The notes under the pieces are model-generated. The model was not told where the DNA came from. It saw only the letters and a list, made by a program, of their open reading frames with translations, and did not search any database. The position numbers and the translations under genes are program-made. DNA of 64,000 nt from Neoconidiobolus thromboides FSU 785 (Eukaryota > Entomophthoromycota > Entomophthoromycetes > Entomophthorales > Neoconidiobolaceae): assembly GCA_025603075.1 (NCBI GenBank), contig MU626297.1:62001-126000 (forward strand), given 5' to 3'. This document shows, one piece after another, positions 26,171-37,553 of the stretch (position 1 is the stretch's first letter; each line of letters starts with the position of its first letter).

Positions 26171-26599
26171 GATGAATTATATTTAAATGAGACTATACTC
26201 TTTATATTTTATTTTAGATTTACATTGATCATTCTTATGGTACACATACCTCATACTTATAGCAAGTCAAATTTTATCTTTACTGTAAATTGTATCAAAC
26301 ATTTGTTATAATAATAACCTTAAGCAAAGTTGTCATTTATGAAATTATCAACTTTTACTATTGTTTTTTATTTTGAGCTCCTATCCTTGAATTATATAAA
26401 TCAGTGGAATAAACGTAATGCGGATTTGAATTCATCCACAATTATGTAGTAATATTACACCAGAAAAAAAAAGAAAGGTATTAGATATATTCCAGATAAA
26501 ATAAAGTTATGAGAAATAAGTATTTTCAAAAGGTTCATTATATGAAACAAAGGTGAAGGGTGAGGCTATTTAACACACACAAGAGTTTATTCTATTTGG

Positions 26600-26657
26600 T
26601 TGCATTTTTTTGTCCAAAAATTTTACTAACAATCTTGAACAAAAAAATACATCCTCA
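26600..26657. repeat. Short TIR element, rearranged fold-back copy D
   Basis: The left part (GCATTTTTTTGTCC, AAAAATTTTACTAACAATC) matches the forward 5' half of the family. The right part (TTGAACAAAAAAATACATCC, then TC) matches the reverse complement of the same 5' half. The middle and the other end are missing. The copy is therefore two inverted 5' halves, and its right end reads TATGAGGATG on the other strand. Confidence 0.55.
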
Positions 26658-26826
26658 TATGCTTAACTATTGGAATTTGACTAGAAAATATAAAAAATTT
26701 AAAATATAAAAACTTTGTCATTTTTAACCAATTAAAGTTGAATTAAACCTAGCTTTGTATAATAATTTAACAGCAAACACAAAACTATAAATGTAATGTA
26801 TTTTCAAAAAACAGTTTTTCAAAATA

Positions 26827-26922
26827 GGGATATTTTTTTTACTTCATTATTTTTCCATTTTTTAAGCGCTATTTGAATAGAAAGATTGTTAGTAAAATTC
26901 TTAAACACAAAGAAACACCCTC
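26827..26922 (-). repeat. Short TIR element, copy E
   Basis: A 96 bp reverse-orientation copy starting GGGATATTTTTTTTACTTC and ending AAAGAAACACCCTC. It contains TTTTCCATTTTTTAAGCGCT, then ATTTGAATAGAAAGATTG and TTAGTAAAATTCTTAAACAC, all matching copies C, F and H. Confidence 0.75.
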
Positions 26923-27674
26923 AAATAATTACTTTATTTGAAACCCCTATATATTCTTGTTTTTTATAGCGCAACTACATAATTGTGTATAACCCCAACT
27001 ATGTATTAAGTCGAGTTTTACTATAGTTTTACTATAAGGTTTAATTTGTTACTAATCATTTATCTTAGTATAATATTATTATGATACCTAACTTCAAAAC
27101 TATTACAAATTTATAAGCAAAAACTTTATAAATAGATTAAAGCTTTTAAACATTAAATAAAATATAAATTAAACCTGTTGTTAATAAAATTTAAAAAAAA
27201 TTAACGATATTATGATGTTGTTAAACCTTATTGCATGTTAGTATGCTAAATGTTCAGTTCATTTTAATTTTAATATTTAGGTAATTTTTTAAATCTATTA
27301 ATTTTATCATTTATTGTTAATGCATTAATTAAAAACTAAAATATAAAACTTATATAACCGAATCCTTTGAATTTATAGGTCATAGATTAAAAATGTATAA
27401 CAAGGAAAATAATAAAAAATTGAAGTTGTTACCATATGTATAAATATTTTATGTATTTTTATTATTATTTAAAAAAATTATTTAAATTAGGTTTTATTTT
27501 TATTAAGATATTTAATTTATTAATTGAGAAATGTGACTACTTTTCAAACGATAAAAAATTAGACAGCTTAAACTTTCTATTAAATCATAGCTAAATGAAT
27601 CAACCCTAGCCAATAAAATAAAATAAATATAAGTAAAGTACCTTAAAATATAACAATCTTCTTTGTTTAAAAAT

Positions 27675-30600
27675 ATGAGCGATAGTGACGTGGAAGATTG
27701 TTTTGAGTTGGTCGAATATATGACAAATGCCAACAAGTTGGATTATATTGATTTTTTTGAAAATAATTTGAGGAAATGGTTTTTAAACAATGCAGAAAAT
27801 ACCAATGACTCCAATAGAAGCGAGCTGGTTGACTTTTGTAAAATAAAAGATAACACATTTCAACTGAAATGTCATATATATCCCTCATTAAAAAATAAAA
27901 GCTTTGATAAATCGGAATTTAACCTTGAGGACATTTTAAATTTGAGTTCCAATCTTTTTTTATGTCAACCATTTTTGTACCATCCAGATCCAAATGATGA
28001 GACTAAATTTGATATTTCGTATAACTATGAAGCGAATAATTACCATCGTTGGATGGGTTTTCCTGTTATCCTTGAATTAAGTTCTGAGAATCAAAATCAA
28101 GAAAAGAAGAATGTAATTTTAGTTGAAGATTTGACAAAAAAAGAAGTAAAAGAGAAAAAAGTCAGTCATAACATAGATCCAGAAGCAATAAGTCAATTGC
28201 TAGATACCACAAAACAAGTGCTTAAAAAATTAAAATTATATAACATTCCTTTAGTGCTATCAAATGGGGTTCAGAGTAAAAAAAACTTTGAAGGATTGAT
28301 TTATATAACACTTGATGATAATGCAACAAAATCAACAGAAAGGCATGAAAAGGAATTTATTCAAGCATACATATACTCTAATGCTTCAAGTATAAATCCA
28401 ACGGCATTTTCGGATCTTGAGAAAGTAGTTGATTTTTATAAGGATTTGTCTCGAAGACACTTTAAAGGTAATTATAGGTTTTGATCATTTTATAAGGTTG
28501 AAATTTATTATTTTGACTTTATTTAACCACTATATTTTTATTTATATTAAGTATAGGGAAAGAAATGCAACAATACTTAGGTTGTAAACTCTATATAAGC
28601 GGTGAATTTTTGTATCAAATTAATATACCATCAGATCCAAAATGGAGCGAGATCAAAATGTCATATTGTCAAAAGCCAAAAAATTTAGGCCAAACCAAAT
28701 CAAAAAATGGAAGTATTTCTAAAAGAATAAGTTTTGGGACTGTTATCGAAACTACTTTGCAAAATTCACTTTCATTTATTGATAAAGAAGTTCATATTGA
28801 TAATCATAATTTACAGTGGGGTCCTACATGTGATCCACTAAGATCTTTCCAGATTTTAGCTAGCTTTCCACAAAGTGAATATTCCAGTGATCTTGAATTA
28901 ACTCCAAGTATAGCCAGTTATATTCATATATATGCTCAGTTTAGGGAACCAAAAGAAGAATGGCTTCTATTAAGTAGAAATTTAAAAGATATTATAAACT
29001 CTTGGTCAGATTCAGATAGTAATTTTATGTTTTCTATGGAAAATGAAGAAATATCCCATGTGAGACGTAATTCGAATACCTCTATCAACATATCTTCCCC
29101 ATTGAACTATAGTAAATATTCCATTTCTAAATTAACTGAAAAGATTATACATTCTCTTTTCAATGAAGTAACTTATACATGTACAAAGTCTGTCAATTTC
29201 AGAAAAAGCTCCAATTTGGACGACGTACTATCTACTCCTTATTTAGCCTTTAACTTTTTTAGCTCAAGAGCTGTTCCATATCAATCCTTTCTATGGAAGT
29301 TGATATATAATTGTCTAATTATGGTATCTACTTCAGATGATTATAAAAAGTTAGATTTAAATTCAATACTTAGGGCAGCATGGAATGAGATAGTTCGAAT
29401 GTTAAGAAGTTATTGGGAAAACAAGACAATTATTCCAAATGTAAATACTCCACATAATGAAGGAAAATATGAAGTCGATCTAAGATTTAACATTTTACAC
29501 CAAAAAATATCAATGTTAAATTATTGCATTGATCGCTCTAATAAAAATTTCTTTCAAACACCTAAAAATAAAAATAAAATTAAAGAAGCTGATAAAAGTA
29601 ATTCAAACTCATCATCATTTCCATCAAATTTTAGAAGGTTAAGTAAGCGCGAGCCAATTTCTGATTTAAGCCATGACCCCTCACCTAAAGGTCAATTTGT
29701 TAAAGGTGATATATCTTCACTACAATCATTCTGGAACGATAAAATTCAAACAGAACAAAAGGAAACGAATAGTAATGATATCAATAACCAACTCGAAGAA
29801 AATTTAGGCTCTTTATCTATTTCATCCAAAAGTTGTAAAAGTTTAGCATACAATGCTTTACAGGGTTCTCCTGAGCTTGTGTCTCCACCAAGTAGTTATC
29901 CAGTAAATTTGATCATTTTTTGGATACTAAATATATTACTAAATTTATTCTAGAAAGACTCTATTGACTCATACACTGAAGATATAAAATATCATAGTCA
30001 AAATATAAGCGAAAAAGAAAGTTCATTTGAGAAAAAATCATTCCCAGTACCAGTTAATAAAAATGGACATAGTCATAAAGTTTTTAATCAATCAGTGGTA
30101 AGAGAAAATAGCTTAGCGGCAGAAAGCTTTGTACAATTACATTGTCCTTCGAGTATTAGTTCATATAACTCGGTTTCTGATATTGTATTTGCATCAGCTT
30201 CTCCAAAAGTTAATTCAATAGGAAAACAATCCAGTAATGTAATGAATAATGAGCCTCAAGGGAGATTGAAGGTTTTAGAAAGCTGTAGGCTTTTAAAGCA
30301 TGATGAGCCAATATATATACCCATAACACAGGTAATATTTTATACTTTTTTATCTTATGACCATATAGTAATAAATTTTAATAGGACCCTGGAGTAATGT
30401 CAGAGGACATGCTGCTAGATCAAGCCCAGCTTTTTGAAAAACTAGGAACCTCAGAGACTGGCGCGAGAAGAAGAGCTCAATTACAAGGAGCCCAGTTACT
30501 TTCTGGTAATTACTTGAAATATTATTTGAAACAACTTTTAACATTATATTAAGATATGGAGGCATTCAAAGCAGCCAACCCAAAATCGTGCTTAATTGAC

Positions 30601-31737
30601 TTTGTAAGATGGCATTCTCCTAGAGATTGGGTAGTAGGCGATAAAGATGATAACGTTATGACTGAATCAAGAGTAAAAGAACTTAATGGCAAGCTTTCAG
30701 CAAGAATGGAAAATCCAGACAATCTTTGGCAAGAATTATGGGCTGTAAGTTGAATTTGATATTATACCAATTGTAAATAATATGACATAAAAATATTAGA
30801 AAGCAAAGCCAATTCCAGTATATCTTCAAAAGCCTCTTTTCGACTATATGTCTGAAGGAGAAAAGGTATTTAATAGTATATATAAAAATATAATTCAAGT
30901 TGACTCAACAACTAGGCTTTGCATTATATTGAAAATATTTCAATAGAGGATTTGTATCATCTGTGAGTATTTTAATTTCTTTATACTAACATATTAACTC
31001 TTATAAGTTTACTACCAACTATATTTTTAATTACATATGATACTTTATTGAACAGTATTCCAAAAGAACACTTTACTGGATTAAAGCACCTCCAAACTAA
31101 GATAAATTCGTTTGGGAATGAATTGATGGGGTTCCCTTGGCAACATCAAGAGTAACCCTTATTATTTTTTATAACTTTCAAATTAATTATATGATTAAGT
31201 TTGGATTACCATGAATTTGATAATATATTAGACGACATTAAAGATTTGGAAGTAAATTTTGGAAGGGCCATATCACTTATAAATAAGGTATAATCTATGA
31301 TCATTAAAGTTTAAATTATTAATATAATTATAAGCTTGGAAATCATTATAAACTGATTGAACTCCTTCTAAATCCACCGTGTGGATCTCCAGTATTGGTG
31401 AAAGAAGGGGATGAGAGAGAATCAGTAATGAAGCTATTTAATAATACAAGGCAAAATTCGTTCATTCCACCATTAGGTAAGCTTTTATTTTTAAAGAAAC
31501 ACCATTAATAAAACATACATTATAGCGCGCTTTGAGCCAACTTTAGCCCCAAACATCATGCAATTTAACTTTCCACCTCCTTTGAAACGAGAGCTAATAG
31601 TAGAAAACCGTGCACTTCCATTAGTTTCAACTCATCAATTAAATCATGGTGATAATTGGCATAGGGTATACTTTAGTTTAGAAGGCTCCAATATGAGAGT
31701 GACAGAAATGTTTTCAATATCAAACAACAATCAATAA
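27675..31737 (+). CDS. RAB3GAP1: Rab3 GTPase-activating protein catalytic subunit (Rab3GAP1)
   Basis: About a dozen introns interrupt a gene from the ATG at 27675 (MSDSDVEDCFELVEYMTNAN) to TAA at 31735-31737. An in-frame TTG at 27663 was not used. The N-terminus matches the DCFEIxDYT start of the family. The middle has LRAAWNEIVRMLRSYWENKT, then RFNILHQKISMLNYCIDRSN, equivalent to the human LWQEF...LHQKLQMLN region. The hallmark at 30556 onward reads MEAFKAANPKSCLIDFVRWH, then SPRDWV, with the Rab3GAP catalytic-subunit signature and conserved arginines. With a non-catalytic partner this protein activates GTP hydrolysis or exchange on Rab proteins (Rab3, Rab18) and acts in lipid-droplet, ER and autophagy trafficking. 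It is absent from budding yeast. The linker between conserved blocks is serine-rich and variable. Confidence 0.93.
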
Positions 31738-32506
31738 TTAATCTACGATAATTATTATAATATATGATCTAATATATTATTCAATAATTAAATTCATTAA
31801 AAATTACATTGAAGATCTCTGAGGATTGGATATTCACGGCTTTATTTATTATTTTTAATGTATTTCCAAAATTCAATTGTTAGAATAAATTTAACAATGT
31901 CCAAAATAAAATGCATTATTAATAAATTATCTTATGGTTTAATTAACGTTATCTACAATTTGCATTTATCTCAAATCAAATAATAAAACATAAAGATGTA
32001 AAAAATAATATCATTTCTAGATTAAGAAACTATAGTAGCCATTTTATTATGTCACAATTATTCAGAAACAGCTTAAAATTAAAATTTAATATAAAATATT
32101 ATAAATTGAGTAAAATATGATAGCTTGATAAAATAAGTAGATGTATAATATTCACTGTTATTATACAATAAGGCTAAACTGTATTTCTTGAAAAAGTAGC
32201 TAAGCATAAAAATACAAATGCTTAAAATTTTAACTTTGTCTACTTTATTATGACAATAACTTGAAGTGTATCTTTTATTCAATAATATAAAATAAACAAA
32301 TTTTATATATTTATAATAAAAGTTCCATTATGATTATTACGTAGAGCTAATTAAAGAATTGTTAGCCAATTTAACTCAAAGTTTGTTAGAATATTATGAT
32401 TGGCTAATAAAAAGCGTAAATATTTTACTTTTAATTTTTGCTTCCTTCTGTCTTTAGAAATTAAAGAATTTATTTATTTCTATCTTAATTTTAATAAAAA
32501 AGGTAA
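31738..32506. other. Intergenic region between Rab3GAP1 and TAF3
   Basis: No gene is seen. Near the TAF3 end there are two CCAAT-type motifs, TTAGCCAATTTAAC at about 32363-32376 and GATTGGCTAATAAA at about 32399-32412, about 100-140 bp before the ATG. These may belong to the TAF3 promoter. Confidence 0.45.
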
Positions 32507-34417
32507 ATGTCTGATTCATTTCACAATGAATTGGTAAGGAGAGCAGCTGCTCGAGTATTACAACAGCAACAACTAAGACGTGGTATCCCTATTCCAACGG
32601 CCTCAGAATCAACGCTTGATATTTTATCGCAAGTAACCCAGCTTTATTTGTCAGAAATGTCATTTGAAGCTAAGAAGTTAGCAGAAATATCTGGTCGCAG
32701 TGAGCCAAACGCATTTGACGTTATTAGCGCACTTGAAAACAATTCAGTAAATATCAATGATCTTTATACATTTGGTATTCATAATATAAGGTTAAATAAG
32801 ATTGCTTCAATGAGCGTTACAAAGGAAACAATTCAAGGTATTTTTTTAGCTATGAAAAATTAACTTCGTTTAATTTAAATTTTAGATAAAAAAGTTGAAA
32901 AAGGCAAAACAATCTATGAATTCAAAGATATAAGTAGGAGTGATGGTATAGAGGAGCTTATCCTTGAGGAAAATAAAAGGATTTTGGAGGTTACTATACC
33001 AGATTTAGTTGATGAAATAATTCCAATTAATACTCCTGAAGATAATATCGAAAATTTCCTACCGAATAAGAAGATTGATACTCAGATGGAAGCAAGTATA
33101 AGTGAAGAGACCCCTAAACCAACTCCATTCTCCAATCCAATAGTTCCAAAAAATAATGAACTCCCCATTAACCGAATAAAACGCCAAAATTCAGTTTTTC
33201 AAAAACGAATCAACTTTAAAGATCATCTTAACTCACATCCATCAATTGGTATAGACGCAGAAAAAGTATGGGAATCTCTTTTAGAAAGAAGAAAAGAGTT
33301 AGACAATGATAATGATGTCAGAAAAGAGATTTCTATTGTTGCACAACATGACGATTTCTATAAACGTGCCTATCAACGCTTAAAAGGCGACAAAACTGAT
33401 CTTGCAAAGTTCAATAAAGAAAGCCCGTTCAACTCATGCCTTCAAAGCATTGAACCACCTATAAGTAATCCTCCTACGGCTGGTGATGACATCATCAGCT
33501 TTCAAACTCCACTTAAAAAAATATTTTCTGAAACCGCTCTTACTTCCACACAGTCGAAATTCTCAGTAGTAGCGGAAAAGCTTTCAGAGAATGAATTTAA
33601 ATCATTAAGTGAAGCCCCCTTTCCTTCATGGTTGACGCCAGAAGAAATTGAAAGATTGAAGCCACTACCGCCCAAGCCACAGCTACGTTTAATAATTCCA
33701 ACAAATGCAATTCCTTCAGCTAACGGGACATCAAAAAAGGCTTTTAAAGCCCATGAAAAGGAGGATCACCAATTTAAGTCTGAAAATTTAAGCAAAAAGA
33801 ATAGCATAAATCTAAAGAAAATACATTTAACAAGTCAAATTCAGAACACGAAAAATGGTTCTAAAGTAATAAAAAAAGGTAATGTAGAAATTAAAAAGAA
33901 GCCAGTCATTATAAATAAACAACACAATTTAATTAAAACTAATCTTCACGACAAATCCTCTTTAAACCATACCCCAAAGAATTTCAATGGTAAGGATTTT
34001 AAGAAGAGCTTACCTCCCTCTCAAGGAAAACTCAACCGTAATAAAGGCTCAATGGATACTATGTCACCTATAGAAGAGGAGGTTCAAATAAGCTCATGTA
34101 CAACTAGCTCAACTGAAATAGATCCAAGAGGTGGATCCAAAAATGTTAATGATATTACATCACCATCATATTCAAAAAATAGACTGTCTACTTCAAAAAG
34201 CAAGTCAAAGGTTACATTCAACTTAAATAGTGATAGCTCAAATGTTGTATTAAAAAGTCCAAAGCCCAATAAACTTCCAAGGAGACCCTCTATATTACTT
34301 AATAAAGAAAAAGATATTAAAAGCGTAAACCACGTAAGGCACCGCCTTCCTCCGAAAGATTCAGACTATATTGGCGACCCCGCAGAAATATCACCTTACT
34401 CATCATCAGATGATAAC

Positions 34418-34461
<44 letters not shown>

Positions 34462-34960
34462 CCCTGTCCTAGAAAAGCCTACTTTACCAAAAATAACATT
34501 TAAGCTTAACTTAGGAAGCACTGATGGAAAGCAAAAGCCTGTAGTGCCTAAAAAAGTACCCTCTGGTAATAATGAATGTGTGACAAATGATAATCAACTT
34601 AAACCTAAAGTAGCAACAAAAGCACCAAAGATTGAAAATATTACTGGCGATATCCAGCCCATCTACACACCAGTCGTAGACTTTACTCGAGGTTATGACA
34701 ATGTAACTGAGGATGCTACTAACTGCTTTTGCGCTAATTTCGCTGCAAACGATGGGTTTATGCTTGCATGTGATGAGTGTAACCAGTGGTTCCATGGTTT
34801 ATGTTTGAATTTTCCAACCGAGAGCGACGCTCCAGAATATTGGACTTGTCCTCGTTGTATTCGTCGTAAAAAGTTGGCTAGTAAGAAGAAATACAGGGGG
34901 GAATCTAATACTGAGCATATGCATAAGCGTAAAAAGGGCAAATATAGTGAATCATTTTAA
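32507..34960 (+). CDS. TAF3: TAF3-like TFIID subunit (histone fold plus PHD finger)
   Basis: Two exons (32507-32836 and 32886-34960) give about 800 residues. The N-terminal bromodomain-associated histone fold reads ELVRRAAARVLQQQQLRRGI, SESTLDILSQVTQLYLSEMS, then EISGRSEPNAFDVISALEN. The C-terminus carries one PHD finger: NCFCANFAANDGFMLACDEC, then NQWFHGLCLNFP and YWTCPRCIRRKK, with the Cys4-His-Cys3 ligands and the WFH core. Histone fold at one end and PHD at the other is the arrangement of animal and early-fungal TAF3; budding yeast Taf3 lacks the PHD. TAF3 pairs with TAF10 in TFIID and its PHD reads H3K4 trimethylation at promoters. The long linker is low-complexity and includes an Ala-Pro repeat at 34418-34465. 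A lysine-rich segment follows the PHD. Confidence 0.88.
34418..34465 (+). repeat. Ala-Pro coding minisatellite, 8 x 6 bp
   Basis: GCTCCT is repeated eight times with one change near the end, encoding (AP)8 in the TAF3 linker. The uniform codons indicate slippage expansion. It is one of few GC-richer repeats in the window. Confidence 0.85.
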
Positions 34961-35382
34961 ATAATCAATTAGTTTAATTGGATCTTATTTTATGGTGTTT
35001 ATCATTCCATTCATTGTTTTATATTTTAATCTACTTGAGTTTCTTAAATAATATACTCAATAAAGCTCATCCAGTTTTGAATCAATTTTCTTTACATATT
35101 TTTAAATCTAACGGTTTCAAAGTAAATAATTTGGGTAGTTAAACAAGTCGATTAGATAAGACAATATCTCTATAATCTTAAACATTAAACTATAAATATT
35201 AATTGAATGTATTTTTTTTGGCTTTATCACTTTTTCCGTTTTTTAAGTGCTATTTGAGCGGAAAAGTCCTTAATAAAATCCTTAAACACAAAAATATATC
35301 CCGAGTTATTTTAAACAAAAATCAGCAGCATCATAGACTTAAGCATGTACTTAATATTTGGAAATATTAGCTCATAACACCA
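34961..35382. other. Intergenic region between convergent TAF3 and MEMO1
   Basis: No gene is present; it holds one short TIR element (copy F, 35205-35305). The remainder is AT-rich 3' flank. Confidence 0.55.
35205..35305 (-). repeat. Short TIR element, copy F
   Basis: A 101 bp reverse-orientation copy. Its interior GGCTTTATCACTTTTTCCGT, then TTTTTAAGTGCTATTTGAGC and GGAAAAGTCCTTAATAAAAT, is collinear with copies E and H. The outer ends (GAATGTATTTTT and ATATATCCCGAG) are more decayed than in the other copies. Confidence 0.7.
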
Positions 35383-36681
35383 TTATTTATTTAAGGTGAT
35401 AGGATTGAAAACATAACCAGCAGCATAAGAGACAGAAGAATCACGTTTTGAAGTAATTTGAGAAGATTGAGCATAGTAGATAAACTTCAAAATTGGCACC
35501 GAACCAGAATATTGACCATCGGTAATACCTTGATCTGAGATAGGATTACGACTAATTTTAGGGAAAGTATGTTCTAAAATAGCTAATAAAATAGAGATAG
35601 GATGCCTTCCGCAAATAGTGTTCCCAGTTGTTTGTAAGTATTGTTTAAATTGGTCAAAATCAATAGCTTCAATAATATTCATCCCTTCACGATCAAGGTT
35701 TTCTATAGCCTCATAAAGCTTAAAGGGTCTATTTGTACATGTATCAAAATCATCAGGGTCAGAACTTGGTGTCTTTGAACTGGAATAAAATGTATAACTG
35801 AAACGTGAGCCCCTATTAATTTTAATATATATTCTAATTTTAATGTTATTATTTACCAATGACAAAAATCAGATGATATAACAAACAAGTTGCGGGACTC
35901 TTTGAAATAAGGACTTAATAACTCACCATACTTTTTTTCTAAAGAACTGTTTATACTTCCTACCATGATGGGTATCAAAGCTACCTCATCAATACTAACT
36001 GTAAGTCAAGTCAAAATAAGGTATATAAAGTTACCGATCTTCAAAAATCTTATAAAGGTAAGGAAGCTGCATTTCTAAACTATGTTCTTCTTCATCAACA
36101 GTTCCATCTAAATATGAGAAATGTTTGCTATCAGCCAATTCCTTATTTACTTTAGTTTTGTTAGCAACTGTAAATTAAGTATAATTAATAAGTTATCTAC
36201 TTTCTAAATCTATTTTAATATCCCCTAATGGTGTTGAATAATGTTTAAAAGGACTTAAACGACATTCTTTGAAATAAGAGTGATGGGATGGCCCCAAGAT
36301 GAATATTTTATCACTTTAAATTATTAGATTGAAATTTAGTTTTATATGTGAACTTTACAATTTTGTAATGTCAACACATTTAAATGCATGGGCTGCTGTT
36401 TCTCCGGAATAAGAATATCCAGCATGTCTATTATTAATTAAAATAAAATTATTATTTAGCTCCAACTCAACTTACGGCACAATGATAGCAGTAGCACCAT
36501 TGACGGGAATACTTATACTTTCTTCAGTAGCACTTGGCACTTTATCTAACCAAGTCTGTAATTGATTTGATAATACAGACTCTTAAGGATCTTATTAGCT
36601 TTAGGTTAAACATAGATAATGTAAAATACTGCTATCGCTGTACCAAGAGCCTGAATGTGTTGCATACCTTTTTCCACTCAT
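35383..36681 (-). CDS. MEMO1: MEMO1 family protein
   Basis: About six exons on the minus strand run from the ATG at 36679-36681 (MSGKRYATHSGSWYSDS) to the stop at 35383. Family blocks are clear: HAGYSYSGETAAHAFKCVDI, then FILGPSHHSYFKECRLS, TVDEEEHSLEMQLPYLYKIF, LFVISSDFCHWGSRFSYTFY, then NTICGRHPISILLAILEHTF and FIYYAQSSQITSKRDSSVSY. The histidines and cysteine known to bind copper or iron in human MEMO1 are conserved (HAGYSYSG, GPSHH, SSDFCHWG). The fold is related to extradiol dioxygenases. Human MEMO1 acts in cell motility and metal or redox homeostasis, and yeast Mho1 is its homologue; the exact reaction is unsettled. Length is near the usual 300 residues. Confidence 0.93.
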
Positions 36682-37553
36682 TTTATTAAAAAACGATATT
36701 TATTTTTGCTTACATCACAACTTTATTCATTTGGTTAAATTGTGCATTTTAACATATTTATGTTGAAAATAGGGATAGCCAAAATAGGAAATTAAGCTAA
36801 TAAAACAAGCTTATAGTATCTAATGTAAAATATAATTTTAAAATAAAATAGTTTATTGATCAAAAAAGCTAATCGTATTAATATATAGCCATAGAACAAT
36901 GATATTAACCTTAACTAAAAAAAAATTTACAATACAAAGTTAATTTATCCCATTTGTTTTATTGGAATTAAGGAACTAACTTAGGATCTTCTGTTGAACA
37001 ATTTATATTTGAAGAAACTCACAAATTATTTCATTTCTATACCAAGTAGTTAACATATACATGTCTGGATCGAGTGGTAATTTTTTATTGTGCTTCACTT
37101 CATTTCCATCTATCGATCTTATCTAATTTTTAATATATCTTGTAATAGTTATCACAATGATCTAAAGTTTATGATAACCTAGAGAATGTTCATGTTTAAA
37201 AGTTCCTTGAGTAAGGTCATAATCAATCATCTTTTATATTTAGTATTATCGATGTAACCATAAGGTATGAGTCCCTTTTTTCTTATCGTTTTTGTTGTTC
37301 TACTTTCAATCAATTTGTTTCTAAATTATTGAACTTAAATAGCAAGTAAAAATAAACTTATGTAAACATTCAATAGTTGTATTATCATATTATTTTTAAC
37401 ACACTATTCTATAAAAATAGGTTCGTTTTTTTGCATTAAATTACTACTCCAATCATAGTCTAAACTTTAACCTTAAATTTACCAATTTAGCAAATTGATT
37501 TTTCATTTTTTATTCTAATATTTGTAAAGCAAGTCAATTATATTTATACTACA
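36682..37553. promoter_or_regulatory. Upstream region shared by divergent MEMO1 and HROB
   Basis: About 870 bp separate the two start codons. No gene or repeat copy was recognised, and no motif can be assigned with confidence. Confidence 0.4.

Larger units (their letters stand above)
24865..27674. other. Gene-poor region with relic coding sequence and repeats
   Basis: About 2.8 kb without an intact gene. It holds coding-like fragments at 25085-26170, a rearranged short TIR element (copy D) and a full copy (E), listed separately. The last 700 bp are AT-rich with no recognised structure and presumably include the Rab3GAP1 promoter. Confidence 0.5.

Noticed and set aside
34511-34941. Minus-strand open frames in TAF3
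   Set aside because: They overlap the PHD-finger coding region and reflect its longer stop-free stretch; no gene-like composition.
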